A program made the position numbers and the translations under genes. Under the pieces are notes generated by a model that saw only the letters and a list, made by a program, of their open reading frames with translations, was not told where the DNA came from and did not search any database. Shown one piece after another: positions 10,499-20,853 of a stretch of 27,921 nt of DNA (position 1 is its first letter; every line of letters starts with the position of its first letter). The stretch comes from Pleurotus ostreatus/Saccharomyces cerevisiae fusant (lineage: Eukaryota > Opisthokonta): positions 1 through 27,921 of the forward strand of contig JAMQCK010000335.1 in the NCBI GenBank assembly GCA_024196135.1. Reading direction: 5' to 3'.

Positions 10499-10717
10499 AC
10501 AGGTCTCACGTACGACTTTTTACGACCTGACACTGCCCTTCTCTCCGTTTCGTTGAACATGCCTTGTATTACGATGATCAGGGTATCTATGTATTTATCG
10601 GACGCGACACCCACCACCTATGTATGATAGCCCTTCGACACACGATCTGAATGACCCGATGAACGATGGAAGAAGTCAGAAATAAAGGAAATATAAGACA
10701 AGGTACGTGGAATACGA

Positions 10718-12212
10718 CTACAACTTGCCGTTCGCATACTGCAACTCTGGTGTGCTGACTCCCAAATCCCCACTCTCCTTGAACTCGTCCAGCACCTCGT
10801 ATACGTGGGGGAACACGTCCGTCGTCACATCCTTCCCCCACAGAATATCGAGATGCTCGTAACCGTGCAGGCGTACGACGCGCGTGTGGTTCGGCAGGTT
10901 CTTCGTCATGACCTTGATATCCACCAGACTATCCGAATCCCCGTACATCAGCACGATCGGCGTCACGATATTGCGCGTCGGGAAGCGCGCGGGCCTGTAC
11001 GAGCTCACGCGCGTGCGCGCGACGCTCCCGACCCCCGCGCTCACGTCGTCGTCGAACATCTGGAACGTCGCGCTGCGCATGATCTGGAACCAGTGCACAA
11101 CGGATTTTGTTGAGGCAAACGAGTACAGGTGCGCGTACGCGGCGATCTTCTGCGCGCTGGGGATGTTGTTGCCGTACCAGCGGAAGAGCCAGCCGAGGCA
11201 GGTGTCGATGAGGACGGCGAAAATTGGCGGGTAGAGGATGGACTGCCACATGGTGGCGGAGGAGAGGATGGACTTGCGGCCGAAGAAGAGGTACATGAGG
11301 GTGGGGGAGGCCTTCATGAGCGAGTCGACGATGGGGGCGGAGAGTCCGGGGGGTGCCATGGCGGGGGCGAGCGCGATGAAGACGTTGATCTTTTGATTGA
11401 GTTGCGGGTGGATGCTGAGGGCGGCGAACGCTTGAGCGGTGCCCTGGCTGAAGCCAATGTAGCTGAGCGTCGGTGCCTTGGTAACATCGAGGATGTAGTG
11501 GATGGAGTCGGGAATATCGTGCCAGGCAAAGTCGTCAATGCTAGACGGAGGTCAGACTTCGATATTTTCAGAGAGGAATGCACGCACCTATAGTCCCAGA
11601 ACTTGGCCGAGTGAGGCCCATGGTGGATCGACTTGCGCGAGTACTTGTTGCCCCTGCGACCGATATGAGTACTGTGTAAGGCCCGTATAACCCCCCCACG
11701 CACCTATTGTTCCCCAGCCAGACGTCATAGCCCCGCTCAACCAACTGGAACGGCAGCGCGCGCTCCTCCGCGGTCAAGCACACCCAGATCTCGCTGTTCA
11801 TGAGCAACCCATGGTGCAGATACACGACAGGACCGCCCGTGCTGGTCCCCGGATGCGCGCTATGCTCGCCCTTCTTGTTGCAAAGTCGGTGAAGCGTCAA
11901 CAGGTAGCCGTCCTTCGTCAGGACGACGTGCTCCTCGGGCGTATACCCGTAAATCTCGCAGAGCCCATGGAAGTCGCGTGCGCGCAGGATCTTATCGACA
12001 ACCTGCTTCTCGGGCGAGGAAGGCGGGCGCTCGGCGCGGTGCCGGCGGTTGAAGAGCGTGCGCGACTTCTCGTAGCAGAGGTTGATGAAGGCTTTTGGGA
12101 GGAAGAGGATAATGATGTGAAGGACAGACTCGAGGGCGAGAAAGAGGAAGCCAGCTACAAGGTATGCATATTCGAGAAGAGAGAGGCGACCGAGGAGGGG
12201 GAGATGAGGCAT
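10718..12212 (-). CDS. Steryl-ester/acid lipase, alpha/beta hydrolase (TGL1/YEH-like)
   Basis: Hydrolyses steryl esters or triacylglycerol; yeast relatives Tgl1, Yeh1 and Yeh2 are on lipid droplets or the plasma membrane. Three exons (12212-11704, 11653-11588, 11540-10718) give 465 aa. A hydrophobic helix at about residues 10-45 is a membrane anchor or droplet-targeting segment rather than a cleaved signal. The N-terminal acid-lipase module follows (IYGYTPEEHVVLTKDGYLLTLHR), then the oxyanion loop YLHHGLL and YDVWLGNNRGNKYS. The nucleophile is Ser223 in GFSQG, the acid is probably Asp395 (GDSDSLVD), and the base is His421 in YEHLDILWG. All three catalytic positions are intact. Which yeast paralog it matches cannot be decided by eye. 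Confidence 0.9.
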
Positions 12213-12663
12213 TGTAGTGGGAGGGAACAAGTGATGATTCCATGGAGCGCTTTAGCGCTGGTCGCGCCACTCACAATAATCACATGCACCAAATTGAAGT
12301 CGACCTGGACTTTTACTTTTTTTGGCTCTGGCCTTTCTTCACATAGCAGGTTACAGTACCAGGACGCGTCAACCCAACGATGGGCACCGACGCTCAACGC
12401 TATAGACTTCAAAGTGCCGGTCTTACATGGCGGTCTCCGCGTGCGTCCACTGGTTTTAGGCCTGCCCAGTCGAAGCACTAGCAATGCTCCCCTTCGTTGT
12501 GGCACAACCCATCAATCCTCCTTGTCCTCCTTGTCCTGTTCCTCCTTCTCATCTTTTGTCACCTTGTTCTTGTCCTCCTCTTCCCCACTCTACTTCTTCC
12601 TCCATCTTCTACCTTTCCAATTCCAATGATGCTCATAATTGCTACAGATTAGTGATACTTCGT
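12213..12663. other. Intergenic region between lipase and tRNA-Gln
   Basis: Lipase promoter on the minus side and 5' flank of the tRNA. Positions 12515-12620 are a strongly pyrimidine-biased tract (repeated TCCTCCTTGTCC-type runs) on the plus strand. No supported coding sequence was found. Confidence 0.5.
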
Positions 12664-12771
12664 GGTCTAATAGTGTAGTGGTTATCACTCAGGATTTTGA
12701 CGGCAATCCGGGCCGCCGGCCCGGTAATCACGTGACCTTCCTGAAACCCAGGTTCGAACCCTGGTTAGACC
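12664..12771 (+). tRNA. tRNA-Gln (anticodon TTG) with 37-nt intron
   Basis: The cloverleaf folds completely. Acceptor stem GGTCTAA pairs with TTAGACC (12664-12670 with 12765-12771). The D arm is 12673-12688. Anticodon stem CAGGA/TCCTG is 12690-12694 with 12739-12743. The T arm is CCAGG-TTCGAAC-CCTGG (12748-12764). The anticodon TTG is at 12697-12699, decoding CAA as glutamine. A canonical intron lies one base after the anticodon, 12701-12737, leaving a 71-nt mature body before CCA addition. The intron contains a perfect 7-bp GC hairpin (12708-12714 with 12718-12724, 3-nt loop) and a CACGTG at 12729-12734. Internal A and B boxes are in the D and T arms. Confidence 0.95.
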
Positions 12772-12776
12772 TTTTT
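12772..12776 (+). terminator. RNA polymerase III terminator
   Basis: A run of five T directly follows the last base of the tRNA, as expected for Pol III termination. Confidence 0.85.
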
Positions 12777-12795
12777 GCTACCGAGTCATGAAAAA

Positions 12796-12918
12796 GATCA
12801 CTAAAAGATCACTGAAAGGTTACTGAAAGATCACCAAATGATCACTAAAATGGATCACTAAAAGATCACTAGGTGGTCACTTGAAAGATCACTAGAAAGA
12901 TCACAACAAGGTCATCAC
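12796..12918. repeat. Degenerate 11-bp tandem repeat, consensus GATCACTAAAA
   Basis: Eleven head-to-tail units begin at 12796, 12807, 12818, 12829, 12840, 12853, 12864, 12875, 12887, 12899 and 12910. Most are 11 bp, with later ones 12 or 13 bp. The GRTYAC core is better kept than the A-rich spacer. The array starts 25 bp past the tRNA and ends 66 bp before the stop codon of the next gene on the minus strand. Confidence 0.85.
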
Positions 12919-12983
12919 GGACTTGTTTACTGATACAGCACTAGCAAGGTCTTTGTTTTCCTATTCCATATCTTGCACAGATG

Positions 12984-14472
12984 CTAATGATTGCCAGATG
13001 CTACCAAGAAGTCAAGGGAGCGCAAGAAGACGGCCTGCAATGCTCGACCACCTGATGAGAATCCAGGGTACCGGATGCAGTCTGAACGCTTTCGTCGCTC
13101 CTCCAACTTCGCACAATCGGGTGCAACAAGTGCGGTCGTGTTCGCAGCATCTAGGAGCGACAAATCTTCTCCGGGCTTTAGACGCTTGCGTGCGGGACCT
13201 GTGTGCGATATATCACCCTCGGTTGGGGGTAGGACAAGCGACATGTAAGCAACACCGAAGGAAGGTAAAAGAGTGGGCATGATTCGGTTTTGCATGTAGA
13301 CTGTACATGGGGTCAGTACCTCGAATAGGCAAAAGGACTAGTGACGTACCCTGAAGATTATGATACAGCGTCCAGGGATCGAGTGTGGGGTCCAAGACTT
13401 CCGAAAGGACGTTCGATGAGGAGGACTTCCCGGAGGCGCACTGAGGCTGCTTGTACCAGGCGCCGTGCCAGATCAGAGTATTCTTGCTGACGATGTCGTC
13501 TTCGCGCATGCGAGCGAGCGTTTCAATGACCTCGGGCAACATAGAGCGTAGCGTAACGTCGAGGGCCGCGTTGACTAGTCGGCCGATGCGCGATTGTCGT
13601 TCACCAGAGCCCACGTAGTCGTTGTTGCCAATTTGCTCCAGGACGTCTCTCCACGGTACCTCCCAGCGCTCAAGGGCGTCCGACGCATCGCTGAAGTTAT
13701 ACGTCGCCGCCGGCGCGGGCGCCGGCCCCCGATTCATCACCACAACCTGCGAGCGCCGCGCTTGCTCCAGCCAGTTGCTGTCCCTCGCCCGCACGCCCGT
13801 CCGCGCATCGACGCGCACCTCGCTCCACACGCGCGGGCTCTCCGGCACGAGCAGCGACGACGACAGCGAGAAGCGCACGAGCGCGGAGCCCAGCTCGGCG
13901 AGGTCCTGGTCGCGGGGGAGCTTCTTGAAGCGCGGCTCGGATAGGGCGGCGCCGGTGCGCATGGAGGGAGGCAGGCAGACGTGGTGAAAGGTGCAGAACT
14001 CGGGGCCGAGGCAGGTGTGGTCTTCGTCGAGGGCGTCAAGCCAGAGGGTGTGGAGGTAGTGTGTTGCTTCGGAGCCGACGAGGAGGACCTTTTGGGAGGA
14101 GATGGTGGTGCAGAGGTCGGCGGCGGAGGCTTGAGGGGAGGAAGAGGGAGGTTTCCCGAGGCAAGAGTAGTCGGGTTGGAAGCTGACCTGATTCGAGTCG
14201 TCGGCTCGAGTCCAGGTTCCCTGATTTACGAAGCAAGCCAGCGCATTCTGATTCGCTTCGAGATGCAAGGTGTCGTTTAGCATGAGGTTTCTCTTCGTTT
14301 GCCGTACTTCGCGCATGTAGACATCCAGTTTGTCGTCCAGTATTCGGTTGAGAGCGTCCAGGTCGATCAAGTCTTGCGGGGCTTCCCAGCTAAACGAGCA
14401 CAGAAGAAGATATAGAACGAAAGCGAGAAGTATGGCGTAGTAGCGGCGTCTTAGTTTCACAGAGCGCAGCAT
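12984..14472 (-). CDS. Type II membrane protein, PC-esterase/TBL-like domain (tentative)
   Basis: Two exons (14472-13350 and 13300-12984) give 479 aa. The chosen ATG precedes basic residues and one transmembrane helix (YYAILLAFVLYLLLCSF), predicting a Golgi/ER type II protein. The lumenal part has ACFVNQGTW...YSCL, like the cysteine/GxW opening of trichome-birefringence-like O-acetyltransferases. VLLVGSEATHYLHTLWLDAL follows at the place of their GDS catalytic block, with Glu instead of Asp. DPWTLYHNLQVYMQNRIMP, created by the splice, supports the second exon. A possible DxxH partner is DISH, soon after VLPPTEG. The last about 70 residues are low-complexity and may be wrong. Family members O-acetylate cell-wall or capsule polysaccharides; that role is inferred. 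It could be an inactive relative. Confidence 0.68.
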
Positions 14473-15144
14473 TGCGAGTGTAGGTGGTGAAGATGAGGGC
14501 GGAAACGAAGGGGTATACTGACGGATTATGACCAACGGCATTTGTGGCGTAGTGCGGTAGGTCCATGTGGGTGCTCTCGACATTCCATTTGGTCGCTTGC
14601 TTCCCGCCACCATGAAATAGCGTTTCGGACCTACATTTGCGACAATGACCATGTTCGATTCTTTGGTGTCAACTCTCTTTCTCATGTCCTGAACTCGCCA
14701 AAGCGTCTGTCCGTGCCTCTACCAGTGCATATGCCCTGTCTTTTCGAAGGACACCGCGCAAGAATGACCTCGCGCTCCAGTCTTCCCCTCCACGATGACC
14801 TGCTCAAGCTGACAGAAATGACCACTGTGAAGGTGCGCATCGAACCTCAATAATCAACAGTATCAAGCCGCTCTACCCACGACCTCCCATGACCGAGATG
14901 CTGCCGCTACGTCTGTCGGGTATTACATGCGCCATCTGCTCTCGGTCGAAGGCCACGGCACGCGATATCGCCCATTATTGTGCCACAGGCGCCCCGTCAC
15001 GCGCTCGCTAGCTTCTATCTTCATTGCATGATGCGCTACATGCCCCCGCTCATCGAAGAAGCACGGGGCCATGCTGTAATCCCAGGTATATAAGGCGCTC
15101 GATGGCTCGCGAGAGGTCCTGAGCCCTTCATCGCATACGCGATC
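14473..15144. other. Divergent intergenic region
   Basis: Holds the promoters of the PC-esterase-like gene (-) and the carboxypeptidase (+). An open frame at 14542-14853 (+) has no recognisable domain and no supporting splice or start signals. I see nothing else apart from the TATA box listed separately. Confidence 0.5.
15087..15093 (+). promoter_or_regulatory. TATA box of the serine carboxypeptidase gene
   Basis: TATATAA lies 52 bp before the ATG at 15145, in CCAGGTATATAAGGCG context. Confidence 0.65.
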
Positions 15145-17930
15145 ATGCAGCTGCTACAGGTGCTCTCGCTGGGCTTCTTGGCCTCCGTAGCCAGTGCGCG
15201 CGGGGATAGCAGTCGCCTCGACCGGGTGATGGACAAGCAGCACGAGCAGATGGAGCGCGTGAAGGCTGCGTATGCAAGCGCTAACTCGCAGAATGCACAC
15301 TCCAAGCGGCAGGACAACGGGACTCTTCCGTTCTCGAATCCCGCGGCTGAGCCGTTCTACGTCGATGGGACGTCGATCCCCGAGGGTGAGCAAGCTTTGT
15401 ACGTCGCGAAATTGATTCTAACGAACCTCCTCTTCAGTCAACTTTGACGCGGGTCCTTCGTGGGCGGGCTTACTGCCTATCTCAGGCGACCCCGACGAGG
15501 ACAAGAAGCTGTTCTTCTGGTCAGTCCGCATCTCCATCGCATTCACCGTATCTCCTTTGCGTTCACCACATTTCCCTTGTCCTGAAGATTACCACTAACC
15601 ACATGCAACGCGCGGCAGGCTCTGGCCGACCTCTAACCCCGACAACGCGGACAAATTGCTATTCTGGACGAATGGTGAGAAAGGATAGCGCAATATCCCT
15701 GTCCTTACTACTGACGGTATTCTCGTCCATGCGGCTGATCGAACCTCCTTCCTCTCACCCAAACAATAGGCGGACCGGGCTGTTCCTCTTTGGAGGGCTT
15801 CCTGCAGGAGAACGGGCCGATCAGTGGGTAAATTTCCCCTCGAAAGCCTACTGGCAATCTAATCCGCCGAACTTTTTTCTTCATCCGCATTGACTTCAGT
15901 TTGGAACTGGGGTCAGTCGGAGCCTGAAGCGTATGTTCCTTCCTCCCCATACGCAGACGGAAATACGAAAACTCACGCCTTTATAGCAACCCGTACTCGT
16001 GGACGGAGCTCGCGAATGTGGTGTGGGTTGAGCAGCCGGTTGGGGTGAGCTAGGACTGTCATGTCGAGGAGCGCTCGGAGAGCTGCTGACAAGCGTTCAA
16101 CTTGCTAGACCGGCTTCACCCAAGGCACCCCGAACATCACCAACGACGACGAGCTCGCGGCGCAGCTGACTGGCTTCCTGGGGCAATTCATCGAGGTTTT
16201 CGATGAGCTGCAAGGGGCGGAGTTTTATCTGTCTGGCGAGAGTGTGAGTGTATCCTCTTTGGCTCTTGCCACAGTTGATGATGGCTGACTATGTCCACTT
16301 CAGTATGCCGGATATTGTGCGTATAATGTGTGATCAGCGGAAGCCCTCTCACTCTGTAATAGACGTCCCCTACATCGCCAACTACATCTACGAGAACCCG
16401 GGGCTCAACCTCGATCTGCAAGGGATCTGGATCGCCGACCCATCTTTGTCGTATGGTATAGTGCAAGGCGAGATACCGACGTTACGCTTCGTGCAGGTGA
16501 ACTGTCGCCTTTTGCCTTGCCCTTACACGCTCGACCACTCGATGCAACACACTGCTCACTCCTCCCTCCAACTCAACCTTCCTCCTCCCCCCACTAACCC
16601 CCTCCCAAGGCCAACGCCAACGTTTTCCCCTTCAACTCCACCTTCCTCGCCCACCTTCAGAACATCTCCGACGCCTGCGGCTATACGACCTACTTGGACG
16701 ACTACGTCAAGTACCCGCCCGACGGCCTGCTTCCACTCGTGGGCAATCGCGAGGGCTCGACGAGGGTCTCGGACGACTGTGCGATCTGGGATGAGGTGTA
16801 CAATGAGATCTTTAGGTGAGTGGGATCGGCCGATGGTCGACATGTGTTGCTGCGCTGACTGAACTACGACAGCTTGAACCCCGTGTTCAACGTCTATCGG
16901 TGCGTGGAATTGCGGGCAGGTCTACGTTGACCTGATTGTACCCCTCCTAGGGTGACGGATACGTTCCCCAATCTTTGTGAGTTCCGTCCGCTATAGAATG
17001 CTATCATCGCTCACTTGTCTAAGGGAGCGTCCTCGGCTTCCCCCGCGACACGCAGCAGTTCATCTACTTCAACCGCACGGATGTACGTCGTTGCTTCCTT
17101 CTAGTGATGCGCTCAATCAGCTTACCCATTGTTCCTGCCTAGGTCCAAGACGCCATCCACGCCCCGCGCAAGGTCTGGGAGGACTGCCTCGGCCCCGTGT
17201 ACGTCAACGGGGACCACTCGCTGCCGTCCATGCTCAGCATCTTCCCGAACGTGATCGAGAAGTCGGCGAGGACGGTTGTGGTGCATGGGCTTGCGGTGCG
17301 TGCGCTAGCCTGCCTGATACGCGGGATGCTAGCCTGTCTGCTATGCGGGATGACAGTATGCTGAGCGGCCGATGATATGCAGGACATGATTCTGATCGCG
17401 GAGGGCACCCGCATTGCTATCCAGTGCGTTTGTTCGCGCCATCGCCGCTATGCGCGCCGCTGACTGTCTTCATCGCGTTTACTTTGCTTGCTAACGCTAC
17501 TCTACTCGCTAACGACACTTCCAACTACGTCAACGTTAACGTTACCTTCCTCAACCGCACTAAAGGAACATGACCTGGGCCGGCGCGCAGGGCTTTCAGA
17601 CTCCGATTGAGCCCGAGTCGTTCATCGTGGACGACGATATCCTGGACGTGCACGGCGTGTACGGCAACCTGCACCAGGAGCGCAATCTCACCTGTGAGTG
17701 CGATTCAGTCGTTATAGTCCGTCCGCGCTTGTCGCCCCGTTGACTGACCGTGCTCGCTGGCCGCAGATGTGGAGTTCTACATGAGCGGACATATGACGCC
17801 CCGTACGTGGCTGACTGCTGCGATCATCGAGTGAAGGCTGACAGGCGTCGACCCGTTAGAATTCGTGCCCTGGGCGGCGTACCAGACAATCGCGTATCTG
17901 ACCGGCGCGAGGGACTCCCCGTCCGCTTGA
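15145..17930 (+). CDS. Secreted serine carboxypeptidase, family S10
   Basis: Removes C-terminal residues from peptides in acidic compartments or outside the cell. Eighteen exons give 516 aa: 15145-15385, 15438-15519, 15619-15674, 15770-15823, 15900-15930, 15987-16044, 16109-16243, 16304-16316, 16363-16496, 16610-16815, 16873-16899, 16951-16976, 17024-17082, 17143-17295, 17383-17423, 17566-17693, 17767-17802, 17860-17930. A signal peptide (1-18) is followed by a pro-region ending near a Lys-Arg (HSKRQ). The oxyanion motif is TNGGPGCSS. The triad is Ser219 (SGESYAGYY), Asp426 (LADMIL...EGTR) and His490 (SGHMTPQ). WVEQPVGTGFT is a family signature. Several Asn-x-Ser/Thr sites suit a secreted glycoprotein. 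The donor at 15824 (GTGGGT) is chosen over the nearby GTAAAT because only it keeps frame. Exon 8 is 13 nt. Confidence 0.93.
17304..17351. repeat. 24-bp tandem duplication inside a carboxypeptidase intron
   Basis: Two adjacent 24-bp copies (17304-17327 and 17328-17351) differ at three positions. Both begin GCTAGCCTG and end GCGGGAT. They lie in the 87-nt intron 17296-17382, which is longer than the 46-64 nt common in this gene. Confidence 0.85.
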
Positions 17931-18388
17931 GTGTTGTCGGCCGGAGCACGTCTCGTAAAGCTACCTTCGGGATGCAGTCAGTGTTCGTTGTAGGTAATAG
18001 GAATGAATATTTGGTCTATCGCGGTGGGCACGGCGCTAGACGGGGTAACCCGCGAGGCGTCCTGAGTTTCGTCCATGTCAGTGATTTTCCCAACCTCCGC
18101 GCAGGACCGAGTGGGAGAGGGACCGATATCGTAGGCTAGTAAAGGGAGACTAGTGACCTAGATAGGCTTCGAATGAAGGTTTCAATTCTGCAGAACGAGT
18201 CAATGCGGCCAAATAAATGTCAATACTGACTGGAGATCGTTTCGGAATCATTTCGCGGCTTACTTCCTGATTTTGCGGTGTACGCACCGCCGCCTACCTC
18301 CGGACCTTGTTATATACGCCCCCAAACGTATACGTGGGCGACACATACCCTCCCTCCTTTGCATTCATCCTCGTCGCGCGGTTCAGCC
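17931..18388. other. Intergenic region upstream of TRP1
   Basis: Carboxypeptidase 3' end and TRP1 promoter. The only clear element is TATATA at 18311-18316, listed separately. No coding sequence is supported. Confidence 0.5.
18311..18316 (+). promoter_or_regulatory. Probable TATA box of TRP1
   Basis: TATATA lies 72 bp before the ATG at 18389. I did not find a convincing Gcn4/CPC1-type TGACTC element close by. Confidence 0.45.
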
Positions 18389-20853
18389 ATGGCCACCACT
18401 CTTCCCCCTCACCTCGCGCGGAAGCTCGATGTGCTCATGATCGACAACTTCGACTCCTTCACCTGGAACTTGTACCAGCAGATCTCGCTGCTGGGGGCCG
18501 ACGTGACCGTCATCCGCAACGACGCCATCTCCCCGGACTTGCTTCCCCAGCTGCAGATCAACTACCTGATCATTTCCCCTGGACCTGGGCACCCCAAGAC
18601 GGACTCGGGCATCTCCAATGCTGCTATCAACTACTTCACGGGGAAGGTCCCAGTAATGGGTGTCTGCATGGGGCTTGAGTGCATCGTGGATTCGCTGGGA
18701 GGGACGATTGCGTGCGTAGCAGTACTCTGCGATCGTGCGCGCTTACTGACTCATGTTGCAGGTATGCGGGTGAGATCATGCACGGAAAGCTCAGCCGCGT
18801 ACGCCACGACAACCGGGGATGCTACAAGGACGTGCCGCAGGGCATCCTGTCTACTCGGTACCACTCGCTGAGCGCCTCGCTATCCACACTCCCCGCCGAC
18901 CTCGCGATCACTGCGCTGACCGAGGAGTCCGGAGTGATCATGGGCGTCCGCCACCGCAAATACACCGTCGAGGCCATCCAGTACCACTGCGAGAGTGTCC
19001 TCAGCGAGGGGGGCGATGCGTACCTCCGCAACTTCCTCAACCTCCGCGGCGGCACCTGGGAGGAGAACCCGGAGGCCCGCGTTAACGACCGGTCCCTCCC
19101 CCCCTTCCCCACAGAGACGATGCCGCAGCAGATGGCGAAGAACCCGACCGTATCGTCCAAGGCGCCCTCCATCCTCGACAAGATTTACAAGCAGCGCATC
19201 GCCGACGTCGCGCAGGCGCAGTCGACGGCGGGCACGACGATGCAGGATCTCCTCACTAACTACTCGCTTAACATCGCTCCTCCCCTCATCTCCTTCGTCG
19301 ACCGCCTCAAGCAGAACACGTCCGGCAGCCCGTCCCTCCTTGCCGAGATCAAGCGCGCGTCCCCCTCCAAGGGCCCGATCTCGGTCGCCACGTCCCCCGC
19401 GTCGCAGGCGCTCACCTACGCCCTCGCTGGCGCGCACACCATCTCCGTTCTCACCGAGCCCAAGTGGTTCCTCGGTTCGCTGCAGGACATGCTCCACGCG
19501 CGCACCGCCGTCGCGAACCTGCCTAACCGCCCCGCGATCCTCCGCAAGGACTTCATCCTCTCGCGGTACCAGATCCTCGAGGCGCGGCTCTGGGGCGCGG
19601 ACACGGTGCTGCTCATCGTGAGCATGCTGCCGGAGCCGCTGCTTCAGGACTTGTACAAGTACTCGCTCGAGCTTGGCATGGAGCCGCTCGTTGAGGTGAA
19701 CAACACGCGGGAGATGGAGACCGCGCTTGCGTTGGGTGCGAAGGTTATCGGCGTCAACAACCGCAACCTGCACGACTTCAATGTGGATATGAGCACGACG
19801 AGCCGGTTGACGGAGATGATTAAGGGGAAGGATGTGATCCTGGCGGCGCTCAGCGGCATCTCGACGCCTGAGGACGTGAAGAAGTACCATTCTGAGGGCG
19901 TGTCGGCCGTCCTCATCGGCGAGAGCCTCATGCGGGCGAAGGACACTGCGGCCTTCATTCGTCACCTCCTCTCCCTCCCCGAGCCGCAGACGACCAGCTG
20001 GACGAACACGAAGCCGCTCGTCAAGATATGCGGCATTCGGTCAGAGGAGGAGGCGCTCCAGGTTACCGAAGCAGGCGCAGACCTGCTCGGCCTCATGTTC
20101 GCCCCCTCAAAACGCCAAATCGACATATCCACGGCGAAGGCCATCTCCAAGGCTATCCGCACCGCCCGCTTCGACTCCTCCTCTACCTCTACCCCCTCCT
20201 CCCCCTCCACCAGCAACGCCCCCTGGTTCACCGCGCACGCAACGCGGCTGTCCACCACCACCTCCCGCCCCCTCCTCGTCGGCGTCTTCCAGAACGCGCC
20301 GCTCGAGGAAATCCTCCACGCCGTCGCCGAGGCCCAGCTCGACGTCGTCCAGCTGCACGGGTCGGAGGCGATTGACCTCGCACGGCACATCCCCGTGCCC
20401 GTCATCAAGGTCTTCCACGCAAGCTCGGACGCGCGCAGCGTCGCGGGCATCACGCGCGGCGGCGCGCACCAGTTCGTCCTGCTCGATAGCATGCGCGCGG
20501 ATGGGTTGTCCGGCGGGTCGGGCAAGGTTGCGGACTGGGAGCTCGCAAGGAGCATCGTGCAGGCAGGCGAGATCGTCACGGATGGCGGGGCGGCGTACAA
20601 GGGTGCGGCGCCAGTGGCGGATGTGAATGGGGATGCGGTGGATGTGGCGAAGCATGGTGGAGCTGTTGCGACGCCGTCGAGGTATCCGTTGCCTATTGCG
20701 CTGGCGGGTGGGTTGACGCCGGAGAATGTTGCGGAGGCGATTGCGAAGGTGGGCCCGTGGGCGGTGGATGTAAGCGGTGGTGTGGAGACGGAGGACGGCA
20801 GTGCGAAGGACTTGGAAAAGGTCCGGGCATTTATTCAGGCCGTCAAGGCATGA
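18389..20853 (+). CDS. TRP1: Trifunctional tryptophan biosynthesis protein (GATase, IGPS, PRAI)
   Basis: Supplies three tryptophan-pathway activities in one chain, as in other filamentous fungi. These are the glutamine amidotransferase subunit of anthranilate synthase (about residues 13-215), indole-3-glycerol-phosphate synthase (about 245-510) and phosphoribosylanthranilate isomerase (about 527-804). Two exons (18389-18711, 18762-20853) give 804 aa. The amidotransferase has nucleophile Cys93 in GVCMGLEC, and His183 and Glu185 of its triad. The residue between them is Cys184 where proline is usual (HPES). The synthase shows AEIKRASPSKG, ILRKDFI, GVNNRNL and LIGESLM. The isomerase shows VKICGIR, GLMFAPSKR, VQLHGSE and DVSGGVE. 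Ser/Thr/Pro-rich insertion at about residues 578-590 in the isomerase. All three domains look active. Its partner, anthranilate synthase component I, is not in the window. Confidence 0.97.

Noticed and set aside
6182..12212. Lipid-metabolism gene cluster (promethin-like protein and steryl-ester lipase)
   Set aside because: The genes are interrupted by unrelated ones (secreted protein, reductase, CYSTM-like protein), lie on both strands and show no shared regulatory motif.
12796..12918. CRISPR-like array
   Set aside because: Units are only 11-13 bp with no unique spacers, and the genome is eukaryotic. This is a plain tandem repeat.
12991..13248. Possible Zn2Cys6 transcription-factor fragment on the plus strand
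   Set aside because: A basic stretch (KKSRERKKTAC) is suggestive, but the required six-cysteine spacing is absent. The segment is antisense to the frame-consistent second exon of the PC-esterase-like gene.
14542..14853. 103-codon plus-strand ORF between divergent genes
   Set aside because: No domain, no TATA box or splice support, and it overlaps the region expected to hold two promoters.
15824..15833. GTAAAT donor three bases downstream in the carboxypeptidase
   Set aside because: Its position after AGTGG would destroy the reading frame. The GTGGGT donor at 15824 restores NGPIIWNWGQ.
18880..19965. 361-codon open frame on the minus strand
   Set aside because: It lies wholly antisense to the conserved TRP1 coding exon. 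GC-rich codon usage leaves such shadow frames open, and its translation is a low-complexity Arg/Val/Glu string with no domain.
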